Origin: Mimachlamys varia
Lineage: Eukaryota > Mollusca > Bivalvia > Pectinida > Pectinidae
Assembly (NCBI GenBank): GCA_947623455.1
Contig: OX392527.1
Location: 49,458,401 to 49,522,400, forward strand
Direction: 5' to 3'
DNA: 64,000 nucleotides
The position numbers were made by a program, and so were the translations under genes. This document shows, piece by piece, positions 42,148-57,100 of this stretch. The notes under the pieces are model-generated. The model did no database searches. It was given only the letters and a program-made list of their open reading frames with translations, and had not been told where the DNA came from. How positions within the stretch are numbered: position 1 is the first letter of the stretch; each line of letters opens with the position of its first letter.

Positions 42148-45100
42148 TCCCTGAACTGTGGTACAGTAATTTTAATTCCTGCTGAATGCGTCATACTTTT
42201 CAGTATCTGTGTTGTTAGGTACAGTTTATTGCAGGTTTCTGTCCATTGTCAATCTCCAACTTATAAATTTTATATGACTCGTGCACCGTTGATCATGATT
42301 TAAAAACAAAGTTTACCCAACAAAGGTTTCATGCATGGTTCAGTATATTTATTTTGCTCAGGTAAATGAATTTCCAAAATTATTTATGGGGATGATTACA
42401 ATGATATACAGTAAAACTCAACTTACTCAAACTTGGGTTACCTGATCAATAGTTAGATGTACATACTGTAGATATGGTATTCAAGTAATCCGAGGTTGGT
42501 TCATTTCATTTCAAAACATTTTATTGACATACACATCAATGAGATCAGACAGCAGGCTAATATATAGCCTATATACATGTACGTTATTGTAAGTCTTCTC
42601 CCAGATTTGAGTAAGTTGGATACATTTTACTATATATTTTTTATTCCAATGATTATTTTCATCAAAACAAGTTTCCATCTTTTCTTATTCAGAAAAAACA
42701 TGGTGCCATGATGATAGACCAAGATGACATAATTAATAAAAAACACATGGAGTTTACATATGCAAAAGGTAAGGTTAACAGTACATTGTAATTATTAAGA
42801 ACTGAAATTATGATATAATGGAAAATTGATTTTTAATGTAATACATTATATGTAAGATGTCAGATGATACTGATGTGTTTTAATGTGAAATTTATTTTTA
42901 CAGGGTAACCTGTCTAAATTGGAATTAATTATATAAGCCACCCATTGTCGGATACCCGCAGCTGACCTTATGATAACTTCTTATGATGATCATGAATGAT
43001 CAGCAAGCGAAGTGAGATCATGATCAGCCGTGGGTATCCACTACAACGAAAAGTTTTGGCTGGTTTAATTTACACGTATAGGTGTCCAGTTTGTAATGAT
43101 AGCATATATATAAGTCAATTAAGAAATCAATAAGGCAATAGACAGGGATTCAGATTAAACAGGGGCTGCATAGTTTAGAAAGTTATAACTATAAGAGGGA
43201 GTTACAAACATGTTTTTGTAAGCACACAGTTATATATAATGCTTATTAGGTAGAATGTAGGTAATGTAGTACTTGAGCCAGGAAATTAAATTATGTGTTT
43301 GCAAAGTCCTTGGGAGTATTTCATGACAAATACACTAGTTAGCAAGCTTAAATTTTTGTTTTTAGTGTTTTAAGCTTTCAGTTTTTCTTTCAGTTGTCAA
43401 AACAAAATATAGTTCGAGTCACCAAAGTAGAAATTGAGATTTGCTTTGGTGTAAAATTTTTACTATGAAAAACAATACGATTGATTGATATCAAAGTTAA
43501 TTGTATGTTCAGAATCAAATTGTGAACTTGTTTTCAATGGGTTTGATATAGTGATGAGGCAAGCTGTACTTGCAGTATTGATAACCTTTGGTTGTTTTTA
43601 CCACACAGAATGCAGTGTTGAATGTGCACATCACCAGGTCTGTGTCAAACACACTGCCACAGGCAACACAAAGTGTGTCCACAAGAAATTCCTCAAGGAG
43701 AGGTAAGATACTCGGACAATTTATTAGATTGTTTTCTCTCAAATTAAGAAACGAAGAAGTCACCAATTAGCGTACAAATATTTTACAGTTGTCAGCTGAA
43801 GTAGATCGACTGTCAAATGCTTTTGACATGGCCAAGGTTTCATCAATGTTCCTTAACTTAAGGAAACTCCTTAACTTAAAAATCTCCATAGGAAAGCATT
43901 ACATAATTTAAGGAAAGTTCCTTAACTAAGGATTTCCCCCTTAAATTATGTAATGCTTTCCTACAGAGATTTTTAAGTTAAGGAGTTTCCTTAAGTTAAG
44001 GAACGTTGATGAAACCAGGGCCAGGTTTCATCAATGTTCCTTAACTTAAGGAATGTCCTTAACTAAACAATCTCCATAGGAAAGCATAAAAGAATAAACT
44101 TAAAGATTTTCCCCTTAACTTCTGTATATAAATGCTTTAATTTCCAATGGAGATTTTTAAGTTAAGGAATTTCAATGTTCGAAGATCCAACATTTTGAAT
44201 CGAAGAACTATATATAGCTGTTGCATTTTCCATTTTACACATTTGACAACCATATATATATAACATCTGCAGTCAATGTAAATTCAAAATTTAATACCAG
44301 CACAAATTTGGCGACGGGCATAGGTGTAACCTCTGAAACCTCCAATGAAGGAGATCTCCCTCATTCCATATTTCCTATGAGGGAGAAAGTGTGTGAAATG
44401 CGACTGAAACGGCATTGCTCAATTTGTCTTTCCAATTTTATGTATCCAAATAACTTCACAAAGTATTCATTTGATCCAGACACACTTGTTTTTGTCATTT
44501 CACATACCCTGCAGTAACTAGGAGATCATTTGACCACAGGATGTACATCTGTAGATTTTGAAATTGTGTGACTTTGGACTTAAATGAGGGAGATTTCGAG
44601 GGAAATAGGTAAATTTTTGTTGGGTTAATGGGTATGGACATGTCTTGTACAGTATTTTTACAACTTTATTGGGTTTATTAGGTTTTATTGTGAAAAGTCA
44701 GTTGCCCAATGCGTGCAGTGCTGATACAGTTAATCAACTTTTTAATCAAGACTACTGACTTTTATGCTATCAACTGTGTTTTGTGAAATTTAAACTTAAA
44801 CCCAGTGAATTTATTCCAGAAACAAATTGAATTATGATACTTTAGTCAGGTATATCTTAACTATAAGTGCTATACATGTACAGTAGTATAACAAAATAGC
44901 TGGAGCGTGGTACATGGTGATACACACAATTATAAACGATTTACCTACATTTTAATACTAATTATATATAATGTAGTGTTTTTTTAGGAGTCACTTATAT
45001 TATGGAGATATGGTACATGTATCTCTGCAATTAAGGTCTAGCATACTTACACATTGTATTTGACATAAAAAAAATGCCCCGGAGTACTGCAGGCCCTGAA

Positions 45101-48100
45101 TGGGATAATGTTGTACCAAGGATTAAAGGAAATTGTGAAATTTTAAAAGAGTTGTGGGTCATTTCTTCAATTTTCAGTCGTGGAATGTTTCTAATGAGGT
45201 TAAGAATTTATCTTTCTTCCTGATAACTTTGGCAAGAAAATCTAGTATTTTTTCTTGTAAGCTTCAATTAATTACTTTCACTAATTGCTTTCTTAGGGAA
45301 TTTTTCTATAAAAAGGATACCAGGAAAAAAAATCAATGTACATCATGTTAAAAAAATTCAGAATTATATGAGTCGATATGTTTCAATACTGATTCCAAAA
45401 TATTCGTGATCGAATTGCAAAAAAGGCACATATATGCATCCATCATTTCAAAATTCACCATATAAAATAATCTTGACTCTTAATCGGTACCGCCTTGGCT
45501 GTTATCATGACTCTATCGTTACATGTGATACAACTTGTAGGTACAGCAATATATTTATCTATTGGTGATATTCAGCTTACCGTTGTAAGTACTGATGCTT
45601 CCTCCACACAGATATAGATATATATACACGTAGGTACATATTTAATGTCCCCCCTGATTTATGTTACTGTACCAGTGATGTATATAGAGTGTTGAGTGGC
45701 TGCTCAGTTTTGTCACACCTTGTGGTTGGTCAAGCATTTTGGTGGTGTGTGGTCACTACGCCATATTTTCGGCTGTAGACAAATATTAAGTACATTTAGT
45801 ACAATGCAATCCCATGCCCATTTTGGTGTTTGGAAAGTCTTAATCATGCTCAAGTTTCAAGTTCAGGTAATCCTTAATTAATTTGAAATACATATATAAG
45901 TTTGACAAACATTTGTTAATGATACATGTATGATCACCACTGCAACTGCAAATCTTTTTTTTTTCTTGCGACTTTTATCAAGTGACGAAGTTAGAAATAC
46001 AAAAATAGGTAAATTCAGGAAATTTTCAAAAAAAAATCTGGTTTCTGTTCATTAGATTCTCTGTGTACATGTGTATTATCATATTAATTTAATTATGATA
46101 CTTATTGTTTGACTGCATCATATATCCTGACCCCTGTTTTATCAACGTTCCTTTACTAAGAGGAATTCGAATATGCGTTAACTTAAAAAATTTCCATAGA
46201 AAAGCATATAACAGAAGTTAAGGGGAAAATCCTTCATTAATTAGTGAATTCGAAGGAATGTTTAAATTATGAAACTGGGGCCAGGCTGTGCCGTCTATCC
46301 ATGTATACTCATAAATTTGTGGTGACCAACCTTTTCATGAATGTCCAGTTCTACATACATGTACATGTATATATAATTCATGTATAGTATACTGTATGTA
46401 CATATATACCATATACATGTATATATTGTATGGATATGGCGATCATTTCGGACTGATCAGGTACATGTACATACAAATGTATGTGGGTGGTGATGTGTTA
46501 GTGTATTGGAGGTGTGATGGACATTTTGAAGTAATACAGCTGTCTTCACCAATCCTTAGTCGTCTAAAACAGGCCATGATCACGGGTTCAAATGATGATT
46601 TGTCACATCCTGTTAGTCTGCAGGTGTCTATATATATATATATATATTGATGGTCATTGTTAGTAAACTACATTTGTATACATTGTATTAAAATTGTTGT
46701 TGTCTGTCCTTAAGTCCTAAGTTACATGTACAGTACTGAACAGAACATGAAGATCTTTCTCCATTCAGATATACATTTATATATAGTCATCACTCAATAT
46801 TATTATACCCCCCCTCCCCCCGCAACAAAGTTAGGGGGGGGGTAATACTGGAATCAGGTTGTCCGTCCGTCTGTAGACACCATTTTGTCCGGCTATGCAT
46901 TCGCTCAGTTTTCAAAGGATCTTTTTAAAATTTTGTTTGAATAGACAGTACAGTATGAAGATGTGCCCCCATGAAGTAAATTTGCATTTTCGACCCTTTG
47001 CATTTTTAACCCTTTTCAGAAAGTAATTCCCTTTTATGTAAATGAACGCAATTTTGACCGGGTATGCATTTGCTCAGTTTTCAATGGATGTTTTTTTTTA
47101 AATATTGTGGGAATAGACAGTACAGTATGAAGTTGTGCCCCTCATTTGTTGTACAAATAACTTTAAGGGGCGGGGGGTATGAGTTGATACAACCTCCTTT
47201 AATTTGTGATTACACTGTATTTCATACTTGATAATTAATATACTTACCTGTTCGTCAAAATACGTTGTAACTCAGGGACTGAGCTGGAAACTTCAAGGAA
47301 AGTGGCCTGAGAGGTTACATATACGGCTCTACAGCTGTATTGTATGATGTTATTTCATCATCATTCAGATTTCGTATCTATGGAGATAGATTGGTCGATG
47401 TTGTGTTTTGCTTACAATTTGTTGTACATTTCAGACTTTTCCATTGTTTTGTAACTACTTTTTTTTAAGTGTTCTACCACCATTTCTTCCCCAGAAAAGA
47501 GGGAGATGAGGAGGGGAGGGGGGATTGTCAACTTTAGCTGCATGCAGATCTAGACTTTTACATGTACATGTACACCTACCTTCTACATACATATACTGTA
47601 CATGGTTCTGTGATGTGGAAGCATTATGCATTAGTTTACATTTAGTCAAGGTTTAAAAGGAAACTTTTCAAACATCCAGACACCAAATGGCTATGTTTCT
47701 CGGCCCCTACATATATCTACATGTCATTTATCTGGTAACCACTAGCTGCGCTTTATGTGACAAGTACCGGGGTACACCTATCCTAGATTTCCATATATTA
47801 GCTCTGGACATAGAGGCCAATATATGTACATGTACAGGTCTTGAAAATATACACATATGGGGCCATGGCCGCCCAATGCAATATGTACTACATGTATTGC
47901 ATATAGTCTCACAGAGACTATAGTTATTAAAGATGATAAAGCTGAATTCGAACTACAATGTACTGTACATGCATGGCTGATCATGATCATGAGTTGGTGA
48001 TATTATATTATTTGACATCCTGAATCTTTTATTTTTTATCCTTTCTCAGATTTGTTACACGATTTGTTTGATCATTCAGGATGTCTATGAAATTTGAGAC

Positions 48101-51100
48101 CTTATGGCTTTCAAAATTGTTAAATTGTCATAGCAGTTTATAATTACAGAACTTTCTTATAAAAGCTGTTGTGTGCTACTTTAATTTACAAAAGGTTGTT
48201 TTATGTCAGCGTAATTTCCATTACCAGATCTCAAATTTCTAAAATACATAATAAGTTATCCATTTACAGATGTACGTATGACTACAAATTAAATAACATG
48301 AAACATGATTGAGAAAAATTATGTTCCAAGAAAGTTTTTGCTAATTCATGGATTTTTTCTGGAGAGGTAAAAGCCCTGAATAAGTCGGCTTTAGTTTTGA
48401 TATATGCAGATATACATGTATATAATTTCTCCATTTGTCGACATACATGTGCACCAGAATGTGTTCAACATACATTATACATGTACAAGAAAAGTACAAT
48501 TGCCTCGAAATTGCCACCTGACACTTTTTGAAACAGACACTATTGCTAAGAGCAAATGTTATAAATCTTGACATTTCCACGATAACATTGAAATGTCACA
48601 GAAATGTGTAGTTGTTTTGCATGTAGACGTCACGGATTGTAGACAGGGGAGGCAGGTCATTAGTCAAGTGTTTTTAATATGACAAAGTTGTTTCCCACAC
48701 AAGTTGAACATTTTTTGGTCATCAACGTCTCAAATGCAGTGATAAGTCGTGTGTATTTTATGAGTTCAATTTTTTTTTCTGTTTGCATCATTTAAAGATT
48801 TTCTACGTTATACTGGTAATTCAGGTACAAATGAAGACAAATAACGATCAATTTTGTTAATGTCCTGTGTTTTAAGATTTGTAAGATATATCGTCATAAT
48901 CGCAATATTAAACACGTGTTTGAAATGTACATGTACTAGAGCTCATCGATAACAAGTATTAGTAAAATTAATCATGGGTTTCGACGATGGAATGTACCCA
49001 CGGTACGCATTTACTGATTAACGCAAAACTCCTTTGAAGTGTTTTTATTAAAGGTACCAATGTTATTGAGTACATACACATTGTATGCAAAATGGATATT
49101 AAAAAGGAAAGGTGAATCTTGGAAATATTTACAATTTTGTCTCGCAAATTCAAAAATAGTTTTGGAAAGCAAGACTATTAGGTAGAAATGGCTGAGACTT
49201 ACATTTTGTATGTACTACTGTATAATTTAGTCGTACTCTCCGACTACAATAGACATCATTTACCAGTTAAAGCCTCTATATACATCCTTGTCTATATGTG
49301 AAAGTCTTTATTTTTCATGCATTTGATTTTTTAAATATTTTAATAATTTTCAAAATACTCTAGCTATCTTAATCTGTTTTAAATACAATTTTGTATTCAA
49401 TTTGTTATCCCCACAACAAACTCATTGGTTGAAACAGAGATCTGATCTTGTTTGCTTAACAAACATCAAATGTTTACAAATACATAAACATAATTTTCAA
49501 CATTTTCACCTAATATGTTTATCAATTGGAACGTCATTGAATATAATTTTACATCAAAGTAACATATGATTAAATCTTTCTGTTCAAATTGGTTTTAAAA
49601 TGCATGCATGAATTTAAAATTGTGTCTTGACTTTGTCAATTAAAAAAAATACTTGATAAATTTAAAGTCATTCATTTCAAAAAGAAATTGAAGAATTGCC
49701 CAATGAACGGCTGAATTGTGAATGTAAGCAACCAAACTTTCATACAAACAGGGCAATTTAAAATGTCAGGTGTATATACATGTATATATGATATCTCATT
49801 TGCATTTACAACATCTATCATACGGAAGGTGTGCTCGTCCGGCCGTACAGTTTATTTAAATTTCCAGGATGGCCTAGGCCTCTTCCTTTGATTGTACCTG
49901 CGTATGTCTGGGTTCCGTGGATATTGACCTGTGTCACAAACAGTGTCTGGTTTTGCCTTGGGGCCAGTTGACATACCTGCATGTAGTAGCTTATATAGAC
50001 AGTGTACATAGTATATAAACACACCTGTGGCTATGATATAATTATGCATTAAATTGTCCGTATACTGTTTACAAAGTCATTTTATCTATGATACAGTTGT
50101 TTGAAAGCATGTTTGAATGGGTTCATTATATTGGTGCTTTAGTTAAGATGTCACATTCTTAGACTTTTTATCTTAAAATCTTGTGAGTTTTATAGGAATC
50201 TTCCTTATAGATATTAGTTACCTGCTAAGCCAGTTTTAAATCTACATGTATATGGTACCCGTGCTGTAAAATGGGTCTGTACAGTCTCTCTATACCAGGT
50301 ACACGTATATATATATATGTTCCTGTTCAGTTCACACACATTTACATGTATACACCACAGACTCAGTATAATTTTGACACGTCTGACACAGTTTAGATGT
50401 ACCAACATGCATCAATGAATCGTGAAACATAATATACAAATGAAAATTGTGGCGGAAGGCGAATATTTAACTTGTATAATCTAAATAGATACACTACTGC
50501 ACGGAATCTTCACACAGCAATAATTTAAGCCTTTATATATTGCTTTCGGCAATAAACCGTAACCCTTGACATGTGACTATCGTGACAAATTGTCTATTGA
50601 TATAAGAACCAGGATGCAAATGCACTGATGAGTTTACAAATAGGGTGGGGTGGTGGTTCACCGTACAGTGTATACCTGTATGATACAGGTTATTGTATTA
50701 CACCTGTTTAATGCTCTGGTTGAAATTGTAAATGTGATCTGAAAAAACTCTTGTCTGCTTACTATATGTACCTATATATAGCCTAGATAATACATGTAGA
50801 TGTTATGACCATTCTGTATATATTTGTTTCCGTTTAGAGATATATACAAAATGTACATCTCTGGCCTACTACACCATGAGGGAGTTTATCAATTAAAGAA
50901 TGAGGATCGATCATGACCCATCTATCGCCATCTGAGATGACCGGAGAATATTTCCCACAATTTTTAGATTTTACCCTAAATTGGAATTGCAAACTATGAG
51001 TGACATACATGTAGGTCTACATGATTTCAAAAATGTAATCAACCTCACATTGAAATATCAAAATGTACTTTTCATACCATATATATCACATGACAAGTGA

Positions 51101-54100
51101 TATTTGCTATATATATTTCACCCGATATCATATTTGGTAATTACAATGTATTTCATATTACATTATGTCTCTGGTATATTTCACATATGACACCATGTTT
51201 GGTATATTTCACCTGACACCATGTTTGGTATATTTCACATGACATCATGTTTGGTATATTTCACATGACACCATGTTTGGTATTTCACATGACACCATGT
51301 TTGGTATATGTTTCACATGACACCATGTTTGGTATATTTCACATGACACCATGTTTGGTATGTTTCACATGACACCATGTTTTGTATAATTCACTTGACA
51401 CCATGTTTGGTATATGTTTCACCTGACACCATGTTTGGTATATTTCACATGACATCATGTTTGGTATATTTCACATGACACCATGTTTGGTATTTATTTC
51501 ACCTCAGACACCATATTTGGTATATTTCACATGACACAATTTTTGGTATATTTCACCTGACACCATGTTTGGTATATTTCACATGACACAATGTTTGGTA
51601 TATATTTCACATGACACCATGTTTGGAATTTTTCACATGACACCATGTTTGGTATATATTTCACATGACACCATGTTTTGAATTTTTCACATGACACCGT
51701 GTTTGGTATATATTTCACATGACACCATGTTTGGTATGTTTCACATGACACCATGTTTGGTATGTTTCACATGACACCATGTTTGGTATATATTTCACAT
51801 GACACCATGTTTGGTATGTTTCACCTGACACCATGCATGTTTGGTATATATTTCACCTGACACCATGTTTGGTATATATTTCACATGACACCATGTTTGA
51901 TATACTTCACATGACACCATGTTTGGTATATATTTTACATGACACTATGTTTGGTATATATTTCACATGACACCATGTTTGGTATATATTTCACATGACA
52001 CCATGTTTGGTATGTTTCACCTGACACCATATTTGGTATATATTTCACATGACACCATGTTTGGTATATATTACACATGACACCATGCTTGGTATGTTTC
52101 ACCTGACACCATGTTTGGTTTGTTTCACCTGACACTAGGTTTGGTATATTTCTCATGTATATATATGACATGTGTTTGGTGCTTTTCATGTGACTTCCTG
52201 GGTGTACATATATATACTGTACATGTACTTATAGGCCTATCTCAAAAGTGTTGTTACCTCCCTTGTTTGCCATATCATGGCTACACTGGGAAATGTTTTT
52301 GAAACAAATTCACGCCATGTAATTATGATGCCATAATGGAAATGACGTCATTCGATTGTCACATGACGCCATATCATCACAAAAACACTTCCTGGAAGTC
52401 CATCTTGTATCCATCATTTTGGCTAATGAAGGGAAGTAACAACACTTTTGGGAAAGGCCTATACATGCATGGTGTTTAAAAAGGTTAGAATAGTTGACGT
52501 TATTTAATTGTTTGCGTGGTGCTAGTCACACGATGATTTATAATGGACGTCCGACATTAAAAATGTCTAATTACAAAATCCAGGAATGCTGAACATGATA
52601 AACCAAGACAAATACATTTCATGATTTACATATACAGTATATTCATTATTTATAAGATTTGCATAATCTGGAGGTTATATACACAAAACGTTTATGGTAA
52701 ATTACGTAACCGATTTATCACATGACAACGTAATAGAGTTGTGCAGGTGGCTTAATTATCACAATATGTTAGATTTTATTTATTTGTACTTCATTAAAAT
52801 AGAAAACAGATTAACACCCATCCATAGTGAAAATTCTCTTTGAATTCTTCAATTTTTTCCAATGAGGTAATAACACAATAATTTACCTGTGCATCAGATT
52901 TGAAATGGAAGAGACCAGCCATGAGCTATAACATACACTGTTATTACGTTTGAGGGGTGTACTAATTAATCTTTTATATGGAATGATAAGAAACTTTGAT
53001 TTACTTTCTGTCTTATAGGATAATGTATTATCTACTGTACCTGTATACGTATATATACGTAATGCACAAAGAGAAATTTCTTTATGAGTCACAATGAAAT
53101 AATGTTTTTAATATTTTATATCCATCTGACTAGCAGCTTTTTGTATTTTTTTTTGCTTTTTTTAAAAAAAAGGTGGATAATCGCCTTTATATCTCATACC
53201 CATTAAATCTCCCTCAAATACTCCCTCATTTTAGTCCAATCTCATACAAACTCAAAATCTAAATCCTAGTTAATGTAGGGTGTGTGATATCGATGACCAT
53301 AACAGGTGTGTCTGGATCAAATGAATACTTTTTTAAGTTGTTTTGATACATAAAAAGGAGAAAACAAATTGAGTAATGCAGTTTTAGACATATTTCACGT
53401 ACTTTCTCCCTTATCAGAAATGTGGAATGAGGGAGATCTCCCTCATTGGAGGTTTCAAAGGTTAACACCTATGATATCTGCATACATGTATGTAAAGGTA
53501 TAGCAATGCACTACGTACATCACATCACAACTAGAAAGTACAAAATATTGTATTTTAAATTAGTATGCATGAACAATAATGAGCTTGAACCTGTTGAGGA
53601 ATGTGGTTAAAATAACAGAACAAGGTTAAATGATACATGCTTAAATATATGCATGAAGCTAAGTGTTTAAGACATGGGGAGAAGTATAGTAGGAATTTGT
53701 GGGTACACACTTTCCTTTGTGGTTTAATTTGAAGCTATCTAGATCATTTCATGGTACAAACTCAATCTACGTGCGTGTCCCGAGTCCAGTACTCATAAAA
53801 TTATGGAAGGACTCGTAGAAATTCTGGAAATGCTTCAATTTAACATTGTGGGACCCATAGTTTTTGGCAATATATACAAAAAGGACCCATGAAAATAAAT
53901 TGTAAACTGATCGCTGCAAACTATCTGGATATATACAAATGTATTCAATCTCGTTGCTCTGTGTTTATATATTCTCATCAGGCACAGCTGCAACTGGAAA
54001 ACATACATCAAACCTTTAGTCCCAATCATAATAAATACAGTAGATGCAAATTTCAAAGAATTTTATGTCATTGGAATATTCTGCTACAAATATTATTTCT

Positions 54101-57100
54101 ACTCAGCTTTTGTTTAAATCAACACTGACATGTACATTTGTATATGTTACAGTCACCAGCTGTCCAGGTTTAAGAAACACCACAGGAAGGGAGGCAAGCG
54201 TCGCAGTCACCTGAGGAAGGAGCGAATGGGATTCCACGGAAAATATAACCACCTGGAGAGCAGGGTGAAGGAGCTGGACGAGCGCCCTAACGCAATGATC
54301 AGAAAGAAGCAACTTATGGCCATGAAGAAGACCAAGGTACAGGATGGTTTAGTTGTAGGGGGAGGGGGGGGGGGGAGCTGGACGAGCGCCCTAACGCAAT
54401 GATCAGAAAGAAGCAACTTATGGCCATGAAAAATACCAAGGTACAGGATGTTTTAGCTGTAGGTGTGGGTGTGGGGGGTCTGAACATGCCATTAGAAAGG
54501 ATCAGAGCAACTTGAAGCCATGAAGAAGACGGAGGTACAGGATGTTTTAGTTGAGGGGTAGGGGGTGGGATGGGCTGAACGAGTACCCTAACACCATCAG
54601 AAACAAGCATCTTTTTGCCATGAAGCAGACCAAGGTACAGGATAATTTAGTTGTGGGTGTGTGGGGTCTGAACAAACGCCCTAACACCATCACAAATCCA
54701 AAAGAAGCAACTTATAGCCATGAAGAAAACCAAGGTACATACACGATATGGGTTTAGTTGGGGGGGGGGGGGGGGGGTAGGAACTGAACACGCACCCTTA
54801 CACAATCAGAAAGAAGCAACTTATAGCCGTGAAGAAGACCAAGGTACAGGATGGTTTAGTTGTGGGGGAGGAAGCAGATGAGCTTCTTTGGTTGAAATTG
54901 GCCATGAAAGGATATGTTCAAAATTCGAAAAGTAGATTTTCATTTTATCTATATACTTCAGTAAACTTTTAGATCACTGACAAAACATGTTTGTACCAGT
55001 ATACATGTATATTTAATATGTGATTTTGTAAGTGTATTTTGGTATTATGCAAAACTCCAGATACATACTATGTAGTTATTTTGGCCAGTATGTTTTTAAA
55101 CTGTACATTGTTGTTGTTTTTTTACAGAAACACAACAGGGACTTTGTTTCACAGCACCGACTGATTGAGAACATGGAAGCCGTAGATGTGAGTATACATA
55201 ATAATAGCTAGGCTTGATGACTACAATAGGTTTACATGTATGTGTTGAAAGTGTTGTTATATACAGAATAAGGCAAAAATAATCAAATATGTTTCATGCT
55301 TTTATATTGTAAAATACATATTACCTTAAGATGATCTCCATTTCTTGTAATGTAATTCTCAATTTTTGTCTAATGTTGCCACAAACTAGCAGAATAGGAC
55401 GAATATGTTGCTTAAAGTTATCAATATCCAATGCAATGAGTATGGGAATATTATGTTAGTTTCGCTGAAAGTGTATGTGCTACCCAAACTAAACTTGACC
55501 ATACAGACACATCTTGAATTGTACGTTCAACCCATGCTTCAGATGCTGGATGCAGCCTGCCTTTTAAGGTCCATTAACATTGTCAGCATCTAAATCAGCA
55601 TCAAATTTTTGCGTTAAAAGTAGTTTCTGTGAAACAATAATTAAGTGTTGCACCAGCCATACTTGGAGGATTATGATTAAGACGTATCTTAGGTTGTACA
55701 TCTCGACCCTTGCTTTTAGATGCTGGATATGGCGTGTCTTTTATGGTCCATTGACTTAATAATGTCAGCATCTCCATCAACATTAAATTTTTACGATTCA
55801 GTTTAAATTTCTTTGAAACTATAATCAAGTACCGCATGTACTTGACAGGTGCAATTTATGTTGATGGTCAAAGTAGGGTGAAATTAAGGCAAGACATTTT
55901 ATTCAGATGGCTTGTTTTATTATCAGACAAATTTTAATTAAAAAGAAACCTGTTAATTATGCAGTAAAAATGAACTATCTATGGATTTCCTGTTTCTTGT
56001 AATCTTATGGGTTATATAAACATATAAATTAATTCTTAAACAAACAGTTTTAAGAATTATAAATAATGCGTAAAATTTAGTCCAACAATCGATCTGTGGA
56101 ACTACAGACATCATTTTCCCATTTTTACGTTTTATGGATACATGTATATAATTCACTGATTATTTATGTTTTAGGAGCTGATGCACATGGGTGAAGGCAG
56201 CAAGTCAGAAATCAGCAGAAAGTATCCTGGTAAGTCCAGGATTGTATTTGTTCATGATTGACTTTCCTTTTTATTGTACAGTGAAACCTTGGTATACCGA
56301 CTCCTTTGTCCTGTAAAAAAAATGGTGTTTATGATAAAGAGGTTTGGCAGTACAATGCAAAAGCTATAGTGAGGAAAGTTTTAAAGTAAAAGTGACAGAG
56401 GTTTTTGAAATATATGTTGGCAGAAAATAAAACAACAGTTTTAATAATATAAAGGTTTAACTGTGTTATAGCCCTGTGCTGTAATTTGTTGTGAATTCCA
56501 TTAACTCGAAAAGATTATAACTTGAAACTGTATAATCTGACACCCTGTGGTACACAAGATATTGGTCAGATTAACCTGTATAATCCGACACCCTGTGGTA
56601 CACAACCTATTGGTCATATTAACCTGTCTAATCTGACACCCTGTGGTACACAACCTATTGGTCATACAAACCTGTATAATCTGACACCTTGTGATACACA
56701 ACCTATTGGTCATACAAACCTGTATAATCTGACACCTTGTGGTACACAACCTATTGGTCATACAAACCTGTATAATCTGACACCCTGTGGTACACAACCT
56801 ATTGGTCATACAAACCTCTATAATCTGACACCTTGTGATACACAACCTATTGGTCATACAAACCTGTATAATCTGACACCTTGTGGTACACAACCTATTG
56901 GTCATACAAACCTGTATAATCTGACACCTTGTGATACACAACCTATTGGTCATACAAACCTGTATAACCTGATTAGTAGGGGTGCTTATATAATGTCAAT
57001 ACCTCCATAGAAGGGGAGGGGCGTATATAGGGGGTGGGGCGCTAATTACAGTGATTCAGGTACTGTATATGATTTCAAGGATTGGTTCAGTCATGTTACT

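Larger units (their letters stand above)
39619..42692 (+). other. Intron 1
   Basis: 3.07 kb, AT-rich, GTAAGT to TTATTCAG. It contains C-runs at 41259-41272 (14 C) and 42110-42144 (35 C) and a Tigger-like MITE at 42407-42632. I see no further exon. Confidence 0.8.
43703..54152 (+). other. Intron 3 (10.4 kb)
   Basis: The largest intron, GTAAGA to TATGTTACAG. It holds three GGCC-ended MITE copies, an inverted pair of a dispersed repeat at 44320-44637 and 53195-53472, a CCCC-ended element at 46806-47180, a 26-28-bp minisatellite at 51173-52155, a MITE at 52230-52463, and a (TA)n run near 46629-46647. I looked for a Kazal exon (a C..PVCGSDG..TY-like pattern with consensus splice sites) and did not see one. 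The remaining stretches are AT-rich without recognisable content. Confidence 0.7.

Noticed and set aside
41958..42303. Frames with poly-Gly (minus) and poly-Pro (plus)
   Set aside because: Created by the 35-base poly-C run.
51527..52189. Minus-strand repetitive frames (WCHVKYIPN-like repeats)
   Set aside because: Translation of the 26-28-bp minisatellite; length classes shift the frame between units.
56501..57010. 162- and 150-codon frames on opposite strands
   Set aside because: Both are read from the same 48-bp repeat, whose length is a multiple of three. No start context, and it lies in an intron.
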